A stretch of DNA of 64,000 bases from a bacterium (lineage in GTDB: Bacteria; Myxococcota_A; Bradymonadia; UBA7976; UBA1532). Of this stretch, positions 43,641 through 54,088 are shown one piece after another. The notes beneath the pieces are model-generated. The model had not been told where the DNA came from. It saw only the letters and a program-made list of their open reading frames with translations, and ran no database searches. Where the stretch lies: contig JAUHYW010000044.1 of assembly GCA_030426085.1 (NCBI GenBank), positions 18,684-82,683 on the forward strand, given 5' to 3'. The translations under genes and the position numbers were made by a program. Numbering within the stretch: position 1 is the first letter of the stretch; every line of letters starts with the position of its first letter.

Positions 43641-43976
43641 TTACATGCCGAGTTTGTGGACGTGCTCGAGCATCTGGACCCCGTGGACCAGCGAGGCGCC
43701 GCCCCGGATGGCCGAGGCGACGTGCACCGCTTCGGTCATCTGCTCGAGGTCGGCGCCCTTCTCGAGCGCGTCCTTGGCGTACGCATCGATGCAGTACGGG
43801 CACTGCACGGCATGTGCTACAGCCAGGGCGATCAAAGACTTCTCCCGGGTCGACAGCGCGCCCTCCTCGAAGACGGCGCCATACCAGGCGAAGAACTTCT
43901 CGGCCAGCTCGGGCGCGCCCTCGGCGATCGTGCCGAAGTTCGGCAGGTGCTCCGGCTTGTAGTAGGTGTCCATCAT
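43641..43976 (-). CDS. AhpD-like arsenosugar-associated peroxidase-like protein
   Basis: A 111-residue carboxymuconolactone-decarboxylase/AhpD-fold protein. The redox pair C59-PY-C62 lies in AVQCPYCIDAYAKDAL, followed by a GADLEQMTEAVHVASAIRGG helix typical of the family. The N-terminus MMDTYYKPEHLPNFG and tail are as in the arsenosugar-biosynthesis-associated peroxidase-like subfamily. Two ATGs (43976, 43973) are possible after CGAGGAC. It directly precedes the ArsS-like gene. Expected role: thiol-based redox support of that pathway. Confidence 0.88.
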   Translation of the reverse strand: MMDTYYKPEHLPNFGTIAEGAPELAEKFFAWYGAVFEEGALSTREKSLIALAVAHAVQCPYCIDAYAKDALEKGADLEQMTEAVHVASAIRGGASLVHGVQMLEHVHKLGM

Positions 43977-44007
43977 GTCCTCGGGGTGGGGGCGGGGCGG
44001 CGAGTGA

Positions 44008-44814
44008 TCAGAGCTCGACCTTGAGGAAGGCCCCGACGTTGTAGTTGAGCCCGTGCAGGTTGTCCTTGTCGATCGACTTCGCGCCGATCGACTTGCGCAG
44101 CTCGCGGAAGACGCCCAGATCGGCCGCCTCGGGGTGCTCGCTCTCGAGCTGGTCGAGGGCGACGCTCTTGACGTCGGCCGCCGCGTCCTCGCCGTTGATC
44201 AGGTAGTGGTAGCCGACGTGCCCCCCGAGGCCCAGGAAGAGGATGCGGGGCACCAGCGCGAACTCGACCGACAGCCGGGCCCGGGCCAGATTCCAGCCGA
44301 GGGCCCACTGGCTGGCCTCCTTCTCCAGCTCGACGTAATCGTCGTACTGGTCCTCGTAGGCCTGGGCCTCCTCCTGGGTGATCTTGCCCTGGCTGCGGGC
44401 CGTCGACTGATTCACCCCGGGATCGGCCACCAGGAAGCTGGGGATGACCAGCCCCCGCACGTCCTGCTCGGGGAAGTGGAACACCAGCGGCCCGGTGTCG
44501 ACCCCGAGGTTGAAGCGCACGTCGTCGCCGAAGCTCAGGTCGACGCCGATGTTGCCGGTGAACATGTACTGGTCCTGCCCCATGAGCAGGGCCTCGCCCC
44601 AGAAGTCGACCCCGACCAGCTCGAAGCCGAGCAGGGCCCCGTAGCCGATGTCGGCGTCGAAGCGCTCGTAGACGTCGCCGGTGCCGGCCACCCAGTCGGC
44701 CTTGGCGGCGGCGTAGACGCTGATGATATCGGCCGAGGCGGAGAGCGGGGTGGCGAGCAGGGCGCAGACGAAGGCGGCGGGGGCGGCGTGGCGCAGCGAG
44801 CGAAGCGTCGGCAT
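44008..44814 (-). CDS. Outer-membrane beta-barrel-like protein
   Basis: A 268-residue exported protein; ATG at 44814 follows GGGAGTCCTCC. The signal peptide ends near SASA|DI (MPTLRSLRHAAPAAFVCALL). Alternating polar/hydrophobic strands (YGALLGFELVGVDFWGEALL, MFTGNIGVDLSFGDDVRFNLG, LSVEFALVPRILFLGLGG) fit a barrel, with a charged helical insertion (GKITQEEAQAYEDQYDD) and C-terminal VGAFLKVEL. I do not recognise a named family. It lies between the retropepsin-like lipoprotein gene and the arsenosugar genes, 86 bp and 31 bp away. Confidence 0.72.
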   Translation of the reverse strand: MPTLRSLRHAAPAAFVCALLATPLSASADIISVYAAAKADWVAGTGDVYERFDADIGYGALLGFELVGVDFWGEALLMGQDQYMFTGNIGVDLSFGDDVRFNLGVDTGPLVFHFPEQDVRGLVIPSFLVADPGVNQSTARSQGKITQEEAQAYEDQYDDYVELEKEASQWALGWNLARARLSVEFALVPRILFLGLGGHVGYHYLINGEDAAADVKSVALDQLESEHPEAADLGVFRELRKSIGAKSIDKDNLHGLNYNVGAFLKVEL

Positions 44815-44900
44815 CGGAGGACTCCCGTGAAGAGCAGGCTGTGAAGAGGAGAAGACGCGTTTGGGAACCGGGCCGGCGACCGGCGCGGGCCCGGTCGCAT

Positions 44901-46175
44901 TCAAGGCACGGCGGGGTCGACCGTCGATGGGGCTCGAACCGCGGGGCGAGCCACGCCATCGGGGGACCCTTCGGCCGTGGGGGCCGATGATTCCATAATC
45001 AGCTCGGCCGCGTCACCCTCCTGTCGGTCGAGGCAGACGACGCCGCTGCACGGGCGGTCGCCGGGCACCACGTCGACCACGTCGATCGCCGCGCCCACCG
45101 GGCGGATGCGAGCCGGCCCCAGGCGGGCATCTTCGAGCACCGCCGTCAGCGCGCCGGGCGCCTCGGGCGGGCGCGGCCCGAGCTGGACCAGCGCCCAGTA
45201 GGGCCGCCCCGGCGGGCCGAGATCCACCCGCAGCCAGAAGCGGTCGGGCAGCGTGCGCTGCGGGCGGTCGAACACCAGCTCGACCCGCCCCGCGGCCACC
45301 CCGTGGATACGCCCCGAGATGCACGCCGAGAAGCTCGGGCCGCAGTCGGGCAGCGGGCCGAAGCGGGCGAAGCGGGCCGGCCCGGGCAGCGCGCGCCACA
45401 CCCCCAAGCGCTCGGCCCGGGTGTCGAGCCGCCAGCCCAGCCCGTGCAGCCCGGTCGGCGAGAGCAGCCCGTCCCCCGCCCCCTCGACCACCCGCCACGG
45501 CCCGTCGGCCGCCTGCATGCCGCCGATGAGCGCGGCGCCCGACGGCCGGCCATCCGCCGCCGCCTCGACCACCGCCCGGGCCTGATCGGGCCCCAGCGCG
45601 CAGCCGTCGGCGTGGGTCGCCAGCAGCGGCTCCAGCGACACCCCGGCCAGCTCGATCGGCACCCGCCAGCCGCCGTCGTCCGCCCGGACCCCCACCTCGG
45701 CCTCGGCCCGCGGCGGCGCGTCCGCCGGTACGACCCGCAGGACGCCCGCCGTCGGATCGTGCTCCAGGCGGCGCCCGGCGAACCAGTCGGTGCCCAGCAG
45801 CCCGACGACCGGCCGCCCGAAGAGCGTGCCGTGAGCCGTCGACTCCACCGTGAACTGCACCCCGCGCAGCTCGATGTCCCCGAACGCCACCCGCCCGGCC
45901 TGCACCCGGGCCCCCCGGGTCGGATCACCCGTGCGCCGCAAGCGCAGCCGGTCCACCACGTCCGGCCGCAGGCTGCCCGTCTCCCGGGTCGTATCCAGCG
46001 CCATCAGCATCGGCGCCGAGCCGTCGATCCGCACCTCGAGCAGCAGCCGCGAGGGGCGCCACGCCATGACCAGCGGCGCGGTCCACGCCCGCGCCTCGGC
46101 CCCCGCCGGCCACTCGGGCGACGCCCCGCAGCCCACCAGGAGCCCGCCGAGCGCCAGGGCGACCATCCCCCTCAT
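44901..46175 (-). CDS. Lipoprotein with degenerate aspartyl-protease-like domain
   Basis: A 424-residue protein; ATG overlaps the upstream stop (ATGA). Signal MRGMVALALGGLLVGC, lipobox LVGC. Residues about 45-150 resemble a retropepsin-like fold: VRIDGSAPMLMALDTTRETGSL (DTT in place of DTG) and GRPVVGLLGTDWFAGRRLEHD (the GxLGxDxL element). A second, weaker copy lies near VPIELAGVSLEPLLATHADGCAL. The catalytic DTG is changed, so proteolysis is doubtful. C-terminal part contains cysteines (CGPSFSACISG, CSGVVCLD). It is coupled to the barrel-like gene upstream. Confidence 0.72.
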   Translation of the reverse strand: MRGMVALALGGLLVGCGASPEWPAGAEARAWTAPLVMAWRPSRLLLEVRIDGSAPMLMALDTTRETGSLRPDVVDRLRLRRTGDPTRGARVQAGRVAFGDIELRGVQFTVESTAHGTLFGRPVVGLLGTDWFAGRRLEHDPTAGVLRVVPADAPPRAEAEVGVRADDGGWRVPIELAGVSLEPLLATHADGCALGPDQARAVVEAAADGRPSGAALIGGMQAADGPWRVVEGAGDGLLSPTGLHGLGWRLDTRAERLGVWRALPGPARFARFGPLPDCGPSFSACISGRIHGVAAGRVELVFDRPQRTLPDRFWLRVDLGPPGRPYWALVQLGPRPPEAPGALTAVLEDARLGPARIRPVGAAIDVVDVVPGDRPCSGVVCLDRQEGDAAELIMESSAPTAEGSPDGVARPAVRAPSTVDPAVP

Positions 46176-46951
46176 CGGGTGCCGAGCGCGGTGCCGATCA
46201 GCAGCAGGTGCCGGGGCGCGTCCCCCAGCCGCTGGTAGTCCTCGATCCGCTGGAACCGGGCGAAGAAGCGCCACACGCCGCCCTCGCCGCCCACCCGCCA
46301 GCCGGCGTCGAGCCAGCCGTCGAGGTTGAGGTGAGGCGGGGCGTGATCCTCGCCGAGGTGCCCGAACACCGCCAGCCGCCCGCCCACATACGCCGAGCGC
46401 CACAGCGTCGCCTCGCTCTCGGCGATGAGCCCCGCCAGGTAATAGTCGAACGGCCACGACTGCCGGGTGAAGCCCTCGCCGGGGTCGTCCGGATCGACCT
46501 GCCGCGTGCCTCGGTCGTAGAGCAGCCCCCCCCAGAGCTGGAACCACGGGCTGAGCCACTCCGCGCCGTACAGCTCGAACGCCACCGTCTCCCGGGCCTG
46601 GAACGCGTCCGTCGAGTCCACGTCGTGGTTCGACTGGTGGAAGGCCACCAGCCCCCACGCGTGCCCGTCGTCCAGATCGAAGCGCAGCCGGGCGCCCACC
46701 GGATAGTGGATCTGCTCCGGCGAGATGCGGAACAGCGTCTCGAACCGCCGGTCGTTCGACCGCACGAAGGTCCGCGTCTCGTGGAAGATCGAGAGCTGCC
46801 AGCCCTCGCCGGCCACCACATCCAGATCGAGCATCAGGCGGATGGTGGCCCGCATGCGGTCATCGAGGCCGATCTCGTAGGCCACCTCACCGCCCGCGTC
46901 GACCCGGGGCAGCCAGGCCAGCGCGGCGAGCAGGACAGTCGTTGCGGTCAT
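46172..46951 (-). CDS. Exported barrel-like protein
   Basis: A 259-residue protein beginning MTATTVLLAALAWLPRVDAGG, a short signal peptide. Repeated aromatic strands (VAYEIGLDDRMRATIRLML, WQLSIFHETRTFVR, HAWGLVAFHQSNHD, PWFQLWGGLLYDRGTR, DGWLDAGWRVGGEGGVWRFFARF) indicate an outer-membrane beta-barrel. It overlaps the retropepsin-like lipoprotein gene by 4 bp and lies 57 bp after recN on the same strand. Function unknown. Confidence 0.75.
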   Translation of the reverse strand: MTATTVLLAALAWLPRVDAGGEVAYEIGLDDRMRATIRLMLDLDVVAGEGWQLSIFHETRTFVRSNDRRFETLFRISPEQIHYPVGARLRFDLDDGHAWGLVAFHQSNHDVDSTDAFQARETVAFELYGAEWLSPWFQLWGGLLYDRGTRQVDPDDPGEGFTRQSWPFDYYLAGLIAESEATLWRSAYVGGRLAVFGHLGEDHAPPHLNLDGWLDAGWRVGGEGGVWRFFARFQRIEDYQRLGDAPRHLLLIGTALGTR

Positions 46952-47008
46952 ACCGGTGGGGTATCAGAAAGGCGCGCCCGCCAAAAGCGCAGCGGGCCTC
47001 GGCCGGCC

Positions 47009-48706
<1,698 letters not shown>

Positions 48707-48839
48707 GCGGCGGCTTATCGCAGAAAGCGGCAGGCGGCTCAAGCGATTACGCCCCGCCCGGGGGCGACGACCGGGCCCGCGGCGACCGCCCCCGAGACCC
48801 GGGTGGAACGGGCGCCCGCCGATGGGATATCACACCTTC

Positions 48840-51431
48840 ATGAGAAGCACCTCGACGCTCGTCGCCCTCTGCGCCCTGCTGCTCACCGGCTGCCCGGCCG
48901 CCCCGCTGGACAACCCCCCGCTGCCCGACGCGGCAGAGCAGGACATGTACATCGTCCCCGACATGATCCCGGCCGAGATGGGGCCCGAGGACATGCGGAT
49001 CAAAGACGCGCTGCCGCTCGATCAGGCCATCGACGCCATGCCGCTGCCCGACTTCGGCGACCTGCCCGATCTGCCCGACCCCGCCGTACCGCCCGCGCTC
49101 GAAGACACCGCGGTGCTCGTCGGCCGGCTCGACACCTGGGTCGGCTGGATCATCGCCCAGCGACTGTACGCGGTGCGCATCGACACCCGGATGCAGGACG
49201 ACGGCGACGGCGACGCGGGGGTCGACGGCGGCGTCGACGCGGGCGTCCCGACCATGGGCCGCCCCGAACCCATCGCCGGCCTGCCGCCCACCATCGACCG
49301 CCTCGTCGGCGTGCGCAGCCCCAACGGCCGCCCGTGGGTGCTCGTGCCCGACGGCGCCGAGGGCCGGCTGCGGGCCCACGATCTCTCCCAGGAGCTGCCC
49401 CCGCGCCCGCTCCAGCTCTGGCCCCCGGTGCGCACCGCGATCGACGGCGACGACATCCTGCTCGTGGGCTACGCCGGCCCCGCGCCCGAGACCCGGGTGG
49501 CCACCGTGCGGCTCGAAGACGACGGCCCCCGGGCGCCGGTGCTCGACACCCAGGGCATCGCGCTGCCGGTCGCCGTCAGCCCCGGCCTCTCGGGCTGGGT
49601 CTTCGCCTTCGCCGACGGCGTCTGTCAGACCTTCCTCACCGACGCCGACCCCGCGATCGACCCGGTGCCGGGCCAGTTCTGGCGCTGCGCGACCCGCCCC
49701 GACATCACGCTCGTCGGCGACAGCCGCCGGATCTACGCCGTCGGCCCGATCGGCGCCGACGTGCGGGCCTGGACCACCCTGCCCGGCGTCGCCCGGCGCC
49801 CGACCGACGCCCCGGTGGACGGCGACCCCCGCCAGGTGACCCTCGCGACCGAAGCGACGGTGACCGACCTGCACATCATCCCCGGCGGGCGGGCGCTGCT
49901 GATCGAAGACGCCGAGGCGACCACGCTGCACCTGGTGACCGCCGACCGCACCCGGATCCTGCCCACCCCGCCGGGGCGGGTGATCTTCGGCGCCGCCCGC
50001 TTCTTCCAGCAGCACTTCGTCGTCTCGTGGGACGCCGCCCTCGGCCAGCCGGTCATCGACGCCGCCCCCACCGCCGACGGGCCGCCCCCGCCGACCGCCG
50101 GCATCGCCTGCAACCCGCTGCCCGAGCAGTGCGACCCCGGGATGAACGCCCTGGACGAAGACTGCGTGGGCCCGGGGGACAACGCCCGCTGCTGCCGGTC
50201 ATCGGCGGGCAACATCGAGAACACCGCCCTCAACATCTCCAGCGACGCCCCCGAGTTCGAAGACGAGCCCGTGCTGCCGTGGTTTGTGGCCCAGGCCCCC
50301 GGCGGGCTGACGATGATCGTGTCGTTCGGCGACCGCCTCGACCTGCTGAGGCCGACCATCGGCGCCTCGAGCGACAACGAAGACGAGCAGGTGCAGGTCG
50401 CCCGCTTCGACGGCATCGAGCGCATCGAGCGCTTCGGCCAGCACCTGGGCAGCTTCGTGATCCACGGCCACCGCACCCCGGGCACCACCCCCGGCGGCGA
50501 CCCCGACGCCGGACCGGACGCCGGCCTCGACATGGGCCTCGACATGGGCCTCGACACGGGCCCCGACGCCGGCCCGCCCCCGCCGACCGACACCCTGCTG
50601 TGGTACCTCGGGCGAGAGCGTGACGAAGACGGCAACGTCGTCCGGCTGCGGATCCACGAGACCGAGCCCCCCTGCCTGCCGGTGATGCACCTCACCATGC
50701 GGGCCGGCTTCGCCCGGATCTACTGCGCCGACGAGGCGCTGGACGTGCCCTTCGACGACGACGGCCCCCGCCTCGGCGAGCTGGTGGCCGTGCCCTACCC
50801 GGTCGCCGACGTGCGCTGGATCGGCCCCCCGCTCGCCGAGCAGGTCGACGAGGTCTTCCTCGCCGCGACCGGGGACGAGCACCGGCTGCACCTCTGGCGG
50901 GACACCGCCGACGGCGCCGCCATCGTCAACGCCCCGCTGCCCGCCGCCGTGGCCGCCATGCCGCCCGAAGACCGGCAGCACCCCATCCGACCCCCGGAGA
51001 GCGACGACATCCTGCCCGCGCGCATCCTCGGCGCCACCCTCGAGGTCTACATCGACGGCGTCGGCTGGAGCCCCAGCCCCTCGACCCGCTGGCCCGAGAG
51101 CGCGACGTTCTCCAAGACCCACCCCCTCGCGCTCACCCTGACCCAGACGACCAACCCCGAGCTGCCGGGCTACATGCGCGACAACCGGCGCTACGTCGTC
51201 GCGCTGCACGCGCTGCACCGGGACGAGCTGCACTGGGGCCAGCCGGTCGTCGTCGGCCAGCGGGGCGACCTCGAGCTGGTCGGGCGGTTCATGCACGGGG
51301 TGCGGTTCGCCGACTACGACCCCGGCGACCCGCTGGTGTGGTACGGCTTCGGCGACAGCAGCAACATCGTCGTGCAGCCCCGGGGCGTGGAGTGCCAGCC
51401 GGCGACCCTGCTCGACTGGCCGCCCGAATGA
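48840..51431 (+). CDS. Giant lipoprotein, first of a tandem paralogous pair
   Basis: An 863-residue protein. Signal MRSTSTLVALCALLLTGC with lipobox LTGC, then an Asp/Pro/Met linker. Recognisable blocks shared with the next gene include LVGRLDTWVGWII, PNGRPWVLVPDG, a Cys block CNPLPEQCDPGMNALDEDC followed by ARCCR, NEDEQVQVARFDGIERIERFG, and VRWIGPPL. A variable Asp/Gly/Pro segment (nt about 50505-50590) with a 12-bp repeat sits between two conserved halves. The CxxLPEQCDxxxxxxDxDC block resembles a relaxed MopE-type motif. Blocks of beta strands suggest propeller-like folds. Function unknown; surface exposed. Confidence 0.82.
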   Translation: MRSTSTLVALCALLLTGCPAAPLDNPPLPDAAEQDMYIVPDMIPAEMGPEDMRIKDALPLDQAIDAMPLPDFGDLPDLPDPAVPPALEDTAVLVGRLDTWVGWIIAQRLYAVRIDTRMQDDGDGDAGVDGGVDAGVPTMGRPEPIAGLPPTIDRLVGVRSPNGRPWVLVPDGAEGRLRAHDLSQELPPRPLQLWPPVRTAIDGDDILLVGYAGPAPETRVATVRLEDDGPRAPVLDTQGIALPVAVSPGLSGWVFAFADGVCQTFLTDADPAIDPVPGQFWRCATRPDITLVGDSRRIYAVGPIGADVRAWTTLPGVARRPTDAPVDGDPRQVTLATEATVTDLHIIPGGRALLIEDAEATTLHLVTADRTRILPTPPGRVIFGAARFFQQHFVVSWDAALGQPVIDAAPTADGPPPPTAGIACNPLPEQCDPGMNALDEDCVGPGDNARCCRSSAGNIENTALNISSDAPEFEDEPVLPWFVAQAPGGLTMIVSFGDRLDLLRPTIGASSDNEDEQVQVARFDGIERIERFGQHLGSFVIHGHRTPGTTPGGDPDAGPDAGLDMGLDMGLDTGPDAGPPPPTDTLLWYLGRERDEDGNVVRLRIHETEPPCLPVMHLTMRAGFARIYCADEALDVPFDDDGPRLGELVAVPYPVADVRWIGPPLAEQVDEVFLAATGDEHRLHLWRDTADGAAIVNAPLPAAVAAMPPEDRQHPIRPPESDDILPARILGATLEVYIDGVGWSPSPSTRWPESATFSKTHPLALTLTQTTNPELPGYMRDNRRYVVALHALHRDELHWGQPVVVGQRGDLELVGRFMHGVRFADYDPGDPLVWYGFGDSSNIVVQPRGVECQPATLLDWPPE
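50523..50558 (+). repeat. Three 12-bp repeats encoding GLDM units
   Basis: GGCCTCGACATG occurs at 50523-50534 and 50535-50546, and as GGCCTCGACACG at 50547-50558, encoding GLDM-GLDM-GLDT in the linker of the giant lipoprotein. Unit length is a multiple of three, so copy-number change would alter length without shifting frame. Confidence 0.7.
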
Positions 51432-51435
51432 GCCG

Positions 51436-54069
51436 ATGAGACGCCCCGCCGACCACCGGTGGCGCATCGCGGCCGCGCTCGCCGCGCTCGTGATGACCGG
51501 CTGCCCCGCCGAACCCCTGCCCGACGGCCCCGGGCCCCAGGACGTGTTCGAGGGCGACCTCGGCCCCGACGGCCCGATCGGCGACATGCGGCCGTGGGAC
51601 GCCGCCACCCCGCCGGACCTCGACCTCGACCTCGACCTCGACCTCGACCCGGGGGACGCCCCGCCGCCCGACGCGCTGCCCTTCGACCTGCCCGACCCCG
51701 GCATCGCCCCCGCCCGGGCCGACAGCGCGGTGCTGGTCGGGCGGACCGACACCTGGATCGGCTGGATCATCGGCGACCGCCTCTACGGGGCCCGCATCGA
51801 CACCGCCCAGCCCGACGCCGGGGGCATGCCGCCCGTCGAGCGCCCCCGCCCCCTCGCCGAGCTGCCCGACATCGCCGGCCCGATCACCGGCGTCCGGGCC
51901 CCCAACGGCCGCCCGTGGGTGCTCGTGCCCGACGGCGACGACGGCATGCTGCGGGCCCACGACCTCTCCGCCGGGCTCGACCCCCGCCCGCTGGGCCTCT
52001 GGCCGCCGGTGCGCACCGCCATCGCCGGGGAGTCGATCCTGCTCGTCGCCCGCGCCGGCCCCACCCCCGACGCCCCGGTGGCCACCGTGCGCCTGCTCGA
52101 CGACGGCCCTCGGGCCCCCATCGTGGACACCCGGGGCATCGAGCTGCCCACCTCGATCGCCGCCGGCCCCGTCGGCTGGGTCTTCGCGTTCGACGACGGC
52201 ATCTGCCAGTTCCACCTGCCCGACGGCGACCCGGGCGCCGACCCCCACCCCGGCCAACCGTGGCGCTGCGGCGCCCGGGCCGGCGCCGAGATCTTCGGCG
52301 ACGCCCGGCGGATCTTCGCCGTCGGCCCCATCGACGACGACCTGCGGGCCTGGACCCTCATGCCCGGCGCCACCCTGTCGACCCGGCCCGACGCCGACTT
52401 CGACGACCCCCGGGCCTTCACCCTCGCCGTCGACGCCGACGTCGAGACCCTGCACCCCATCCCCGGCGGGCGGGCGCTCGCGGTCACCGGCCCCGCCGGG
52501 GTCGAGATCCACCTCATCACCGCCGACGAGATCAACATCGTGCCCGCGCCCGACGACGGGACCCTGCTCGGCGTCTCCCGCGCCTTCGACAGCCGATTCT
52601 TCGTCCTGTGGGACCCCGCGCTCGGCCGCCCCGTCGTGCGCCCCGCCGAAGCCCGCGCCGGCCCCGCCCCGCCGACCGACGGCCTCGGCTGCCGCCCCCT
52701 GCCCGAGCAATGCGACGCCTACGACGGCTACATCGACCTCGACTGCGTCGAAGGCCGGGAGAACGCCCGCTGCTGCCGCGAGCGCGCGCTGGCCGACGCC
52801 GAGAGCACCGCCCTGAACCTCTCGAGCGACGAAGCCGGCGTCGAAGACGTACCGACCCTGCCCTGGTTCGTCACCCACACCCCCGCCGGACTGGTCATGA
52901 TCGCCGCCTACCCCGACCGGCTCGACCTGCTGCGGTTCGCCTACGCCAGCACCCACGACAACGAGGACCCCGACGTACGCATCGCCCGGTTCGAAGGCAT
53001 CGAGCGCGTCGAACGCTACGGCCGCCACCTCAGCCGGCTGGTGATCCACGGCGTCCGCTCCACCCCCCCGCCGGTGGACGACCCCCCCGACGCCGGCCCC
53101 CCCGACGCCGGCCCCCCCGACGCCGACCTGGACGCCGCCCCGCTCGACGCCGACCCCGACGAAGCGCTCGACGCCGACCCCCCGCTCGACGCCGACCCCG
53201 ACGCCGCGCCCGAACCGCCCGGCCCCGGCGACGTCCTGCTGTGGTACCTCGGCCGCCAGCTCCTGCCCGACGGCACCCCCCGGGCCTTCACCTACGAGAC
53301 CCGGCTGCCCTGCGCCCCGATCCTGCACCTGACCATGGGCGACGGCTACGCCCGGATCTACTGCCCCGACTTCGCGCTCGACGTGCCGGTGGACGTCGAA
53401 GGCCCCCGGCTCGCCGACGCCATCGAGACCCCCTACCCCATCGACGACGTGCGCTGGATCGGCCCCCCGATCACATCCGGCGGCGCCCAGCGATTCCTCG
53501 CCGCCGCCGGAGACACCCACGCGCTGCACATCTGGACCGACGCCGGAGACGGCGCCGCCATCATCGACGACGCCCTGCCCCCGGCGCTCGCCGCGATCCG
53601 CCACCCCGACCGGACCCACCCCATCCGCCTGCCCGAAGACGACAGCGTGCAGCCGGCGCGCATCGTCGACGACCGGATCCAGATCCACATCCCCGGGCTC
53701 GGCTGGCGCGCCGCCCCCGCCAGCCGCTGGCCCCAGAGCGCCAGCTTCTCGACCACCGAACCGCTCGCCATCACGCTGGCCCAGATCACCGACCCCGACG
53801 CCCCCGGCTACAGCCGGATCAACCGGCGCTACACCATCATGCTGCACGACCTGAGCGTCGAAGCCCTGCACTGGGGCCAGCCGGTGACCATGAGCCTCGA
53901 CCCGCTCGAGACCGACGCCGAGCTGGTCGGCCGGTTCGTCTTCGGGGCCCGCTTCGCCGACCACGACGCCGGCCGACCGCTGGTGTGGTACGGCTACGGC
54001 GACCCGCGCAATATCACGCTGCTCGCCCGGGGGGCGCTGTGCAACCCGGCGCGCCTCGGCCAGCCCTGA
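51436..54069 (+). CDS. Giant lipoprotein, second of a tandem paralogous pair
   Basis: An 877-residue protein starting 4 bp after the upstream stop; it is clearly paralogous to it along its length (LVGRTDTWIGWII, PNGRPWVLVPDG, CRPLPEQCDAYDGYIDLDC, ARCCR, NEDPDVRIARFEGIERVERYG, VRWIGPPI). Signal ends in lipobox MTGC. The N-terminal linker has five DL units from a hexanucleotide array, and a second low-complexity segment (nt about 53080-53220, PPDAG repeats) lies exactly where the sister gene has its own repeat. Third-position C is even stronger here than in the neighbour. Likely outer-membrane or surface protein of unknown function. Confidence 0.82.
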   Translation: MRRPADHRWRIAAALAALVMTGCPAEPLPDGPGPQDVFEGDLGPDGPIGDMRPWDAATPPDLDLDLDLDLDPGDAPPPDALPFDLPDPGIAPARADSAVLVGRTDTWIGWIIGDRLYGARIDTAQPDAGGMPPVERPRPLAELPDIAGPITGVRAPNGRPWVLVPDGDDGMLRAHDLSAGLDPRPLGLWPPVRTAIAGESILLVARAGPTPDAPVATVRLLDDGPRAPIVDTRGIELPTSIAAGPVGWVFAFDDGICQFHLPDGDPGADPHPGQPWRCGARAGAEIFGDARRIFAVGPIDDDLRAWTLMPGATLSTRPDADFDDPRAFTLAVDADVETLHPIPGGRALAVTGPAGVEIHLITADEINIVPAPDDGTLLGVSRAFDSRFFVLWDPALGRPVVRPAEARAGPAPPTDGLGCRPLPEQCDAYDGYIDLDCVEGRENARCCRERALADAESTALNLSSDEAGVEDVPTLPWFVTHTPAGLVMIAAYPDRLDLLRFAYASTHDNEDPDVRIARFEGIERVERYGRHLSRLVIHGVRSTPPPVDDPPDAGPPDAGPPDADLDAAPLDADPDEALDADPPLDADPDAAPEPPGPGDVLLWYLGRQLLPDGTPRAFTYETRLPCAPILHLTMGDGYARIYCPDFALDVPVDVEGPRLADAIETPYPIDDVRWIGPPITSGGAQRFLAAAGDTHALHIWTDAGDGAAIIDDALPPALAAIRHPDRTHPIRLPEDDSVQPARIVDDRIQIHIPGLGWRAAPASRWPQSASFSTTEPLAITLAQITDPDAPGYSRINRRYTIMLHDLSVEALHWGQPVTMSLDPLETDAELVGRFVFGARFADHDAGRPLVWYGYGDPRNITLLARGALCNPARLGQP
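51616..51645 (+). repeat. Hexanucleotide array (GACCTC)x5
   Basis: Five perfect GACCTC units encode alternating Asp-Leu in the post-lipobox linker of the second giant lipoprotein. Slippage would change linker length in frame. Confidence 0.8.
53082..53126 (+). repeat. Three 15-bp repeats encoding PPDAG units
   Basis: CCCCCCCGACGCCGG is repeated twice perfectly, with a third copy differing in the last base (53082-53096, 53097-53111, 53112-53126). It codes PPDAG-PPDAG-PPDAD in the internal linker of the second giant lipoprotein, at the position of the 12-bp repeat in its paralogue. Confidence 0.75.
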
Positions 54070-54088
54070 CCCCGGCGCTCAGGCGCCC

